Assembly: GCA_934130285.1 (NCBI GenBank)
Contig: CAKOXT010000001.1
Coordinates: 434,001 to 498,000, forward strand
Length of the DNA stretch: 64,000 bases
Source: an uncultured Clostridia bacterium
Lineage (GTDB): Bacteria; Bacillota; Clostridia; TANB77; CAG-508
Reading direction: 5' to 3'
Each line of letters opens with the position of its first letter. The first letter of the stretch is position 1. Below the pieces are notes generated by a model. It was not told the DNA's origin. It saw only the letters and a list, made by a program, of their open reading frames with translations, and made no database searches. The position numbers and the translations under genes are program-made. Below are positions 34,816 to 41,754 of this stretch, piece by piece.

Positions 34816-34843
34816 GAAAAAGCCACAGAAGTTGTGGCTTTTA
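34816..34843 (-). terminator. Intrinsic terminator after tsf
   Basis: On the minus strand AAAAGCCACA and TGTGGCTTTT pair perfectly around a short loop and T residues follow. It is 6 bases from the tsf stop. Confidence 0.85.
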
Positions 34844-34848
34844 GTTTA

Positions 34849-35724
34849 TTATTTTATTTGTTTCATAACTTCTTCAGCAAAGTTTTCTTCTTTTTTCTCG
34901 ATTCCTTCACCTTTTTCTAATCTTGCAAAAGCTACAAGTTTAGCACCTTTTGAATTGATTAAATCTCCAACTTTTACACTTGGATCTTTAACAAATTCTT
35001 GATCTAATAAACAGATTTCTCCATAGAATTTACCAATTCTTCCATGTACCATTTTTTCAGCTATTTCAGCTGGTTTTCCTTCGTTCATAGCTTGAACTTT
35101 AAGGATTTCCATTTCTTTTTCAACTTGTTCTTGTGGTACATCTTCTCTTGATAAATATTCTGGTTTAGCTGCTGCTATTTGCATACATACGTCTTTAGCT
35201 AATTCTTCTTCACCTTTTTCAAAGTTAACTAATACACCGATTTTTCCATCTCCGTGTACATAGCTTTCAACTAATCCTTCTGATTCAAATCTTGTGAATC
35301 TTCTGATTGACATGTTTTCACCTATAGTAGCAATTTTTCCTGTTAATACTTCTTGAACTGTGCTATCTGTATCTAAGTATTTTTGAGATAATAAATCTTC
35401 TACTGTTGCTGGATTTTTTGTAGCTACTTGTTTTGCTATATCAGCAACAAATGATCTGAATTCTTCATTCTTTGCAACGAAGTCTGTTTCAGCATTAACT
35501 TCAACAACACTTCCTACTTTTTTGTCATCTGAAACATATGTTGCTACAAGTCCTTCTGCTGCAACTCTTGAAGATTTTTTAGCTGCTTTTGCTATTCCTC
35601 TTTCTCTTAATAGTTCAGCTGCTTTTTCCATATCTCCATCAGTTTCTGTTAAAACTTTTTTGCAGTCCATCATTCCAGCACCTGTTTTTTCTCTTAATTG
35701 TTTAACTAATTCTGCAGTAATCAT
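34849..35724 (-). CDS. tsf: Elongation factor Ts
   Basis: A 291-residue nucleotide-exchange factor for EF-Tu. The N-terminal UBA-type domain reads VKQLREKTGAGMMDCKKVL, the contact motif TDFVAKNEEFRSF is intact, and two core dimerisation modules follow. It follows rpsB by 24 bases, the normal operon. The ATG follows AAGGGGGATATATCA. Confidence 0.97.
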   Translation of the reverse strand: MITAELVKQLREKTGAGMMDCKKVLTETDGDMEKAAELLRERGIAKAAKKSSRVAAEGLVATYVSDDKKVGSVVEVNAETDFVAKNEEFRSFVADIAKQVATKNPATVEDLLSQKYLDTDSTVQEVLTGKIATIGENMSIRRFTRFESEGLVESYVHGDGKIGVLVNFEKGEEELAKDVCMQIAAAKPEYLSREDVPQEQVEKEMEILKVQAMNEGKPAEIAEKMVHGRIGKFYGEICLLDQEFVKDPSVKVGDLINSKGAKLVAFARLEKGEGIEKKEENFAEEVMKQIK

Positions 35725-35748
35725 TGATATATCCCCCTTATTATTAAA

Positions 35749-36528
35749 TTATTCTTTAACTTCTTCAGCGTCTTCGTTTGCAACAACTTCTTCTATATCA
35801 GTTGCTTCTTCAGCTTCTGGCATTTCTGTTTCAACGTCAGCTGCTTCTCCTTGTCTTCCTTCAATAACAGCGTTAGCCATAACGTCTGTAATTAATTTTA
35901 CAGCTCTTATAGCATCGTCATTACCTGGAATTGGGTAATCAACATCTTCTGGATTACAGTTTGTATCTACTAATCCAACTACTGGTATATTTAATTTTCT
36001 AGCTTCTAAGATAGCAATTCTTTCTTTTTTAGGATCAACTACGAACATAACTCCTGGTATTTCTTTCATCTCTTTGATTCCACCAAGATTTTTTTCTAGT
36101 TTTTCCATTTCAGCTTTTAATCCAATAACTTCTTTTTTAGGTAATACATCGAATGTACCATCTTCAGCCATTGTTTCTAATTCTTTTAATCTTGCAACTC
36201 TTCCTTGAATTGTATTGAAGTTTGTAAGCATACCACCTAACCATCTTTGGTCAACATAGTACATATTGCATTTGATTGCTGCTTCTTTAATACATTCTTG
36301 AGCTTGTTTTTTAGTTCCAACAAATAGAACTGTTTTTCCTTCTTCAGCTTGTTCTTTTAAGAACTTATAAGCCTCGTCTAATTTTTTTGATGTTTTTTGT
36401 AAATCGATAATGTGGATACCATTTCTAGCTTGGAATATGTATTCAGCCATTTTAGGTTCCCATCTTCTAGTTTGATGTCCAAAGTGAACACCTGCTTCTA
36501 GTAATTGTTTCATTGCAACTACTGCCAT
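35749..36528 (-). CDS. rpsB: 30S ribosomal protein S2
   Basis: A 259-residue protein. MKQLLEAGVHFGHQTRRWEPKM and VDQRWLGGMLTNFNTI are the family marks. The last 35 residues are almost all Glu, Asp and Ala, an acidic extension seen in some clostridia. The ATG at 36528 follows CAAGGAGG; a longer start is inside the leader and lacks a ribosome site. Together with tsf it forms the rpsB-tsf operon. Confidence 0.97.
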   Translation of the reverse strand: MAVVAMKQLLEAGVHFGHQTRRWEPKMAEYIFQARNGIHIIDLQKTSKKLDEAYKFLKEQAEEGKTVLFVGTKKQAQECIKEAAIKCNMYYVDQRWLGGMLTNFNTIQGRVARLKELETMAEDGTFDVLPKKEVIGLKAEMEKLEKNLGGIKEMKEIPGVMFVVDPKKERIAILEARKLNIPVVGLVDTNCNPEDVDYPIPGNDDAIRAVKLITDVMANAVIEGRQGEAADVETEMPEAEEATDIEEVVANEDAEEVKE

Positions 36529-36638
36529 TTTAAATTCCTCCTTGTTTTTTATACTTCCGCAAGCCTTGATTTTTAGCATTTAGGGTCACTAGATATTACT
36601 AGCACAAGCCTAAACTAAACTTGCGTGCTTTTTAACGC
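36529..36638 (-). promoter_or_regulatory. rpsB leader RNA with hairpin
   Basis: The leader of about 110 bases has AGCACGCAAG and CTTGTGCT, which pair with a two-base bulge around an 11-base loop. Autoregulation of rpsB by S2 is known in E. coli; whether this hairpin plays that part here is a guess. Confidence 0.4.
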
Positions 36639-36644
36639 TTTGTT

Positions 36645-36673
36645 ATTATACCAGACTTTTTAAGGTTTGGCAA
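36645..36673 (-). promoter_or_regulatory. rpsB-tsf promoter
   Basis: On the minus strand TTGCCA, a 17-base spacer ending TCTGG, and TATAAT form a near-consensus promoter with an extended -10 element. Strong expression is expected for a ribosomal operon. The remaining bases up to 36840 are AT-rich and I see no gene there. Confidence 0.8.
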
Positions 36674-36841
36674 TACTTTTAGCTATTTTTCTATGTATCT
36701 TCTATTTTTTATTAGCATTTCTTAACTTTTATTTTATTTATCTTAATTTAATTCCATGTTCTTAATTAAATGCTTCGCATACTACTTATTTTTTAACTAT
36801 ATTTTATTGCGTTTTACATTACAAAGTTTTTCATTAATTAT

Positions 36842-36878
36842 AAAAAAAGAAAGGGTGGCTTTTAATTGCTCCACCCTC
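36842..36878 (-). terminator. Intrinsic terminator of cassette 2
   Basis: On the minus strand AGGGTGG and CCACCCT pair around a loop of 12 bases, followed by TTTCTTTTTTT. It starts about 20 bases after the stop of the orphan gene. Confidence 0.85.
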
Positions 36879-36898
36879 TTAGAGAACTGATTTTTCTC

Positions 36899-37111
36899 TT
36901 ACATTTTCTGATACTTGACCCTCCCATCATGCCGAGTTATCTTATAGTCTATCTCAGCCATAGACAGAAACGTTTCGATAAAGTCCGAATTATCGGCTTC
37001 CCCTCTTTCATAAAGGGTAGCGTCTGGCAAGCTAAATCTTAACCTCCTAATCTCGCCCAGTTGTCCTTCTTCAGAAATTACTTGATCCAAAAACCGCCTA
37101 CTTAAAATCAT
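36899..37111 (-). CDS. Orphan GC-shifted protein, 70 aa (cassette 2)
   Basis: I do not recognise this family. The 70-residue soluble product has an N-terminal helix (SRRFLDQVISEEGQLGEIRR) and a C-terminal KITRHDGRVKY stretch; it is balanced in charge and has no cysteine. The base composition is visibly higher in GC than the ribosomal and tsaD operons on either side. It has its own promoter, a GGGAGGT site 7 bases before the ATG, and its own terminator. It is one of three similar single-gene units in the window. Confidence 0.7.
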   Translation of the reverse strand: MILSRRFLDQVISEEGQLGEIRRLRFSLPDATLYERGEADNSDFIETFLSMAEIDYKITRHDGRVKYQKM

Positions 37112-37142
37112 CTCTCTTACCTCCCTATATGGAAATGTATTT

Positions 37143-37171
37143 ATTTTAGCACTGTTTACATAAATTGTCTA
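37143..37171 (-). promoter_or_regulatory. Promoter of cassette 2
   Basis: On the minus strand TAGACA, a 17-base spacer (ATTTATGTAAACAGTGC) and TAAAAT. The spacer shares ATGTAAACA with the cassette 1 promoter and AGTGC with the cassette 3 promoter. Confidence 0.7.
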
Positions 37172-37222
37172 GTAGCTAATTCTTTTTTCTAAATATTTAA
37201 CTAATCTTTCATTTTATTTCAT

Positions 37223-37273
37223 AAAAAAAGCCTACATGACTCGTACTAAAAAGCACGAGTTCATATAAGCTTT
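37223..37273 (-). terminator. Intrinsic terminator after the metallophosphoesterase gene
   Basis: On the minus strand ATGAACTCGT and ACGAGTCATGT pair, extended by AAGC and GCTT, with a run of T after. It closes the site-2 protease-tsaD-phosphoesterase transcript. Confidence 0.8.
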
Positions 37274-37277
37274 GATT

Positions 37278-37982
37278 TTAATAAACTTTTTGCAATTCAA
37301 AATTAAGATAATCTGCACTAATTAATTTGTATTCGACTCCATACAATTCATAATCTTTTACATTCCAATAGGCTTGTTCTCCATGTAAATGTCCATAATA
37401 ACATTTACGTATATTGAATTTTCCCATTATCTCTGCATATGGGTTAATATTATTACTTTCCGGTTTTTCATATGGTGGATAATGCATTAAAACTATGATT
37501 TCTTTTGAATCTCCATATTCTTTTTTTATCGAATTAAGTTCCATTTCTAATCTCAATTTTTCACGTCTTAATATCTTATTGTCTTCTTCTTTTCCATTTA
37601 TAACCCAGCCATGTACACCTGTTATTATTTTATCTTCAAATATGTAATAATTATTTTGAATAAAATCTATATTTTGAAATTTATTGTCTTTTATAAATTT
37701 TCTCATTTTAGCAAGAGTAGTCCACCAATAATCATGATTGCCTTTAAGTAGTAATTTTTTTCCCGGCAAACTATCTAAATATTCAAAATCTTTTTTGGTA
37801 TCTTCTAGTCTCATTGCCCATGAAAAGTCACCTGGCAATAAAACTAAATCATCTTCTTTTACTTTTTCTTTCCAACTGTTTGCTATTTTCTCATCGTGTT
37901 TTTCCCAATTACTTCCGAATATGTCCATTGGTTTATTTGTGCCAAATGACAAATGCAAATCAGCTATTACAAAGATTGACAT
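37278..37982 (-). CDS. Calcineurin-like metallophosphoesterase
   Basis: A 234-residue phosphoesterase. The metal and active-site motifs are in order: DLHL (8-11), GDFSWA, GNHDYWW, HYPP and the late GHLHGEQA, giving the dinuclear metal centre of this superfamily. The substrate is unknown; close relatives in clostridia are called serine/threonine phosphatase-like or YkuE-like. Its ATG shares one base with the stop of tsaD (TAATG), so translation is coupled. Confidence 0.85.
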   Translation of the reverse strand: MSIFVIADLHLSFGTNKPMDIFGSNWEKHDEKIANSWKEKVKEDDLVLLPGDFSWAMRLEDTKKDFEYLDSLPGKKLLLKGNHDYWWTTLAKMRKFIKDNKFQNIDFIQNNYYIFEDKIITGVHGWVINGKEEDNKILRREKLRLEMELNSIKKEYGDSKEIIVLMHYPPYEKPESNNINPYAEIMGKFNIRKCYYGHLHGEQAYWNVKDYELYGVEYKLISADYLNFELQKVY

Positions 37983-38986
37983 TATCTTGTTTCTCCTAAT
38001 TTTAAATTTGGTATTGCATTTAATGTTAAGTCTGATCTTTTTCCTTTTATATAATTATAATATCCTGCTGATGCAATCATCGCAGCGTTATCTGTGCATA
38101 AAACTAATTCTGGAAAATAAATTTCTAACTTATTTTTTTCTGATAGTTTTTCAAGTCTATTTCTTATGTATGAATTTGCAGATACTCCTCCTGCTAAAAC
38201 AATTTTATTTATATGTGTTTCTTTAATAGCTCTTTTTATGTTGTTTTCTAGCATATCTGTTGCTGCCTTTTCAAAGCTTAAACATAAATCTGCTTTATTT
38301 ATATTTGGATTTTTATGATTCAAATTTATAACTGCTGTTTTTATTCCACTAAATGAAAAATCCATGTTATCCATATGTGTTACTGGTAAATCTATTATCT
38401 CTTTTCCTTCTTTGGCAAGTTTATCAACTTTTGGCCCTCCTGGATATCCTAATCCAACAACTCTTGCAACTTTATCAAAAGCTTCTCCTATAGCGTCATC
38501 TCTTGTTTTGCCTAAAACTTCAAATTCTGTATAGTCTTTTACATGCACAATTTGAGTATTTCCTCCTGACATCATTAAGCATAGAAATGGTGGTTTTAAA
38601 TCTTTATGTGTTATATAATTTCCAGCAATGTGTCCTTCAATATGATTTACTCCTAGTAATGGTTTACCAGATGCAAAGCTTAGTCCTTTAGCGTATGATA
38701 CACCTACAAGTAATGCTCCTACTAAACCTGGGCCGTAAGTCGTACATATTACATCAATATCTTCTATTGACATATTTGCCTCTTTTAAAGCCTGTTTTGT
38801 AACTTGATTTATTACTTCAGTGTGACATCTTGATGCAATTTCGGGAACAACTCCGCCATAGTTTTCGTGAATTTTTATTTGTGTATTAATTACATTTGAA
38901 AGTATTTCTCTTCCATTTTTAACTATTGCTACTGATGTTTCATCACAGCTTGATTCAATTCCTAATACATATATATCTTTTTCCAT
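37982..38986 (-). CDS. tsaD: tRNA threonylcarbamoyladenosine biosynthesis protein TsaD
   Basis: A 334-residue ASKHA-fold transferase that puts the threonylcarbamoyl group on A37 of ANN-decoding tRNAs with TsaB and TsaE. IESSCDETSVAIV opens it, the metal-binding HIEGH motif and MSGGNTQ follow, and GLGYPGGPKVD and LAGGVSANSYIRNRL are normal. Co-transcribed with a site-2 protease upstream (18 bases) and a phosphoesterase downstream. Confidence 0.97.
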   Translation of the reverse strand: MEKDIYVLGIESSCDETSVAIVKNGREILSNVINTQIKIHENYGGVVPEIASRCHTEVINQVTKQALKEANMSIEDIDVICTTYGPGLVGALLVGVSYAKGLSFASGKPLLGVNHIEGHIAGNYITHKDLKPPFLCLMMSGGNTQIVHVKDYTEFEVLGKTRDDAIGEAFDKVARVVGLGYPGGPKVDKLAKEGKEIIDLPVTHMDNMDFSFSGIKTAVINLNHKNPNINKADLCLSFEKAATDMLENNIKRAIKETHINKIVLAGGVSANSYIRNRLEKLSEKNKLEIYFPELVLCTDNAAMIASAGYYNYIKGKRSDLTLNAIPNLKLGETR

Positions 38987-39004
38987 TTTATATTACCTTC
39001 TCTT

Positions 39005-39751
39005 TTATATGAATATAGAAAAAATTGCATTAACACAAATTTCTAATCCTTTCATTATTACAGAAATTATTGGTGTTGTTATATAACTTAATGCATCTGT
39101 AACAAACAATAGTAAAAATATTATTGAAATAATCTCCATATGTTCATCAATCCATCTTTGTGCTCTATATGGCAAGAATCTCAAGAAAATTTTTGAACCG
39201 TCTAGTGGTGGAATTGGAATTAAATTGAACACGCCAAGTCCTATATTTACTACGATTGCATAATATATCATTGTTATTACAACATTCATAACATTTATAG
39301 CTTTTAATGAACTTAACACTCCTGTTCCTGGTATAAATATTATCATAGCATAGAATATTATCATTAATATAAAAGCCAAAATAAAATTCATTACAGGTCC
39401 TGCTAATGCAACTAATGCTTCTCCTTTTTCTTTTGAAACTTTAGAAAAATTATTTGGATTTATTTGTACTGGTTTCCCCCAGCCCATATGTGCGAATATT
39501 AATAAAAATATTCCAACTGGATCTATGTGTTTTAATGGATCTAATGTTAATCTTCCTTGATTTCTTGGAGTTGGATCTCCTAATCTATCTGCAACAAATG
39601 CATGTGCAAATTCATGAAAAGATAGTGCTATAATTACGCCTGGCAAAGTTAATAATGTTGCAACTAAGTTAAATGTAGCTAGATTAAATAGTGTTAATGC
39701 TAATAATGCTGCCATTATTATATATACTGTTTTTCTATCTATTTGGTACAT
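39005..39751 (-). CDS. Site-2 protease family membrane metalloprotease
   Basis: A 248-residue M50 peptidase with about six membrane helices. HEFAHAFVADRLGD gives the HExxH zinc site and NLIPIPPLDGSK the third ligand region. There is no PDZ or CBS domain, so it is the short type related to YwhC/Rip2-like proteins. The substrate is unknown. First gene of the tsaD transcript. Confidence 0.9.
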   Translation of the reverse strand: MYQIDRKTVYIIMAALLALTLFNLATFNLVATLLTLPGVIIALSFHEFAHAFVADRLGDPTPRNQGRLTLDPLKHIDPVGIFLLIFAHMGWGKPVQINPNNFSKVSKEKGEALVALAGPVMNFILAFILMIIFYAMIIFIPGTGVLSSLKAINVMNVVITMIYYAIVVNIGLGVFNLIPIPPLDGSKIFLRFLPYRAQRWIDEHMEIISIIFLLLFVTDALSYITTPIISVIMKGLEICVNAIFSIFI

Positions 39752-39854
39752 AATATTTTCCTCCTATAATAAGGTTTCTTTTGTTTTGAAAATCTGTTGC
39801 AATTATAACATATTTTTCAAATTTATCAAATATATATTTTGATGTCTATACAAT

Positions 39855-40853
39855 TTATACCATATATTCTATTTTGTTACTTGGAAAATATTTTGCTAAC
39901 TCTGCTTCAAAAAATCTTTTTCCATCTTCTCTTAGCTCTTGCTTATACATATATTTTCCTTTTCCTCTTCCTTGCATCTTTTCCTTTTCGTATATTTTAA
40001 GTGCATTTGGAAATGCTTCTGTATTAATTTTGTCGTGTACAAAACTATATGTCATAAATATTACTTCAAAAAATACTTTTGATTTACTTTTTGGAGTTAG
40101 CTTTGCTTCTAATTCTTTAATTAGGTCATGATATTTTTGTTTCCAATCTTCTATCATTATTACAGGTGCTATTAAAATTCCTGTTTTATATCCCGCTTCC
40201 TTTAACTGATTTATTGCTTGGATTCTTTTTTCTAAACTTGATGTTCCTAATTCCACTCTATTAATAATTTCTTTTGGATTGACACTCATTCTTATAGTTA
40301 TTTTTCCTTGATGGTCTAATCCTAATATCGGCTCTACCATTGAAAATTTTGTTGGTAATGTTAGTTCTCCTTTTTTACTATCTTTAAAATTTTCTATAGT
40401 CCATACTAAATTATTTGTAATTGTGTTTTCTAAAATTAAGTCACTATTACTTCCTATTTCAAAAGTTAATTCTTTATCAGCTTTTTCCGCTGTTTTTATT
40501 ATTTTTTCTAACATTTTCTCTCTATTTACAAATAACCTCAAATAAGCACACTTATTGTAGTTACATACTAAATAGCAATACATACATGCAGCTGTGCACC
40601 CAGATGATGTATATGGAACTAAAAAATCTGATGTCTTATGGTTAGGTACAAACTTATGCGTTTTCCTAACTCCAATTATTAAATTTCTTTTCATATTCAT
40701 AAATTCTTTATTTGATTTGCTTCGCATTTCTTCTATATTATTATGGTTTTCAATTTCATGTTTTGGTATATTCTCATATTTCTTCATAAGCTCTTCTCCT
40801 AAGGTGTAATCTAAAATTTCTTTTTCATAATAAATATTTTCTGGTATAAACAT
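39855..40853 (-). CDS. Spore-photoproduct-lyase-like radical SAM protein without the donor cysteine
   Basis: A 332-residue protein. SSGCTAACMYCYLVC holds the radical-SAM cluster ligands Cys86, Cys90, Cys93. LFVNREKMLEKI and the C-terminal KYFPSNKIEYM match spore photoproduct lyase. In true SplB proteins a stretch reading FEAACTSD carries the hydrogen-donor cysteine; the equivalent here is FEIGSNSD (131-138), with Ser135 in that place. So lyase activity on spore photoproduct as known seems unlikely; it may act on another substrate. The ATG follows AAAGGATG. Confidence 0.8.
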   Translation of the reverse strand: MFIPENIYYEKEILDYTLGEELMKKYENIPKHEIENHNNIEEMRSKSNKEFMNMKRNLIIGVRKTHKFVPNHKTSDFLVPYTSSGCTAACMYCYLVCNYNKCAYLRLFVNREKMLEKIIKTAEKADKELTFEIGSNSDLILENTITNNLVWTIENFKDSKKGELTLPTKFSMVEPILGLDHQGKITIRMSVNPKEIINRVELGTSSLEKRIQAINQLKEAGYKTGILIAPVIMIEDWKQKYHDLIKELEAKLTPKSKSKVFFEVIFMTYSFVHDKINTEAFPNALKIYEKEKMQGRGKGKYMYKQELREDGKRFFEAELAKYFPSNKIEYMV

Positions 40854-40927
40854 AAAAAAATCATCCTTTCTATAATATTTTCTCCTCTTTTAAGAAAAAA
40901 TATTTGAAAGAATGATCTTTTATTTTT

Positions 40928-41734
40928 TTACCAATCGCTATCCCAGTCTGTTGAACTTGAATCCCATGACGAGCTTGAGTCCCATGATGAACTAGAATCC
41001 CAATCACTGCTTGATGAACTGCTACTAGAAGAATCAGCTTTGTAGTAGCCTGAATCTGTAAAATCATCTACTCCTGAACTATAATCATAATCTCTTGTTG
41101 AGTAATAGTCTCTAAAATTATCTTTTAAATCTCTTGGCGGTGTATAGTATCCCCAATGATCATCATAGTATCTATACCATGATCCACTCTGATAGTAATA
41201 ATATGTACCATCATAATTATAATATCCCCTTGATGGAGTGTTTATTCCTGTTACAATTGCTGATATAAAACCAACAATCATGATAAATGCTATAAATATT
41301 ATAAATAGATGTGTTAATGTAAATTTAAACTTTTTATGTGGTCTTTCTCCATTATTAAGATTATGTTGCTTTTGATTTATTATCTCTTCTTTTAGCTTTA
41401 TATATAGTTCATTTACTGCATATACTTCATCTTTTCCTTCATATCGTACGCTTCTTGTTCCATCACCTTTGTTCTTATATACAATAATGTTTCCTGTATT
41501 TTGATCTTTATATATTCCAAAGGCTTTTGGTTTGGTATAATTTTTTCCAATAAAAAATCTTGTTATATTTTCATCAGGTAAATTGTGATCTACATACCAT
41601 TTTTTTAATTCTTCTATTGTTTTTGGAACGCCATCTCCAACTTTTTTTAAATGACTATTGTCCGCTCCACAATGTGGGCATTTTTCGTCTGTATCTTCTA
41701 TATCTGCTCTACAATAATCGCATTTTACTTTCAT
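40928..41734 (-). CDS. Zinc-ribbon membrane protein with Ser/Asp/Trp-repeat tail
   Basis: A 268-residue protein. CDYC and CPHCG (residues 5-19) make a zinc ribbon. A soluble domain (35-115) includes FGIYKDQNTGNIIVYKNKGDG. One membrane helix (about 133-155) is followed by a Tyr-rich segment (YYNYDGTYYYYQSGSWYRYYD) and a low-complexity tail of Ser runs with DWDSSSS and DSSSSWD repeats. The tail is thus outside the cell. Function unknown; the protein resembles many gut-clostridial zinc-ribbon membrane proteins. It follows the papain-LRR gene by 20 bases and is likely co-transcribed. Confidence 0.6.
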   Translation of the reverse strand: MKVKCDYCRADIEDTDEKCPHCGADNSHLKKVGDGVPKTIEELKKWYVDHNLPDENITRFFIGKNYTKPKAFGIYKDQNTGNIIVYKNKGDGTRSVRYEGKDEVYAVNELYIKLKEEIINQKQHNLNNGERPHKKFKFTLTHLFIIFIAFIMIVGFISAIVTGINTPSRGYYNYDGTYYYYQSGSWYRYYDDHWGYYTPPRDLKDNFRDYYSTRDYDYSSGVDDFTDSGYYKADSSSSSSSSSDWDSSSSWDSSSSWDSSSTDWDSDW

Positions 41735-41754
41735 CTTTTGATCCCCTTTTCATT

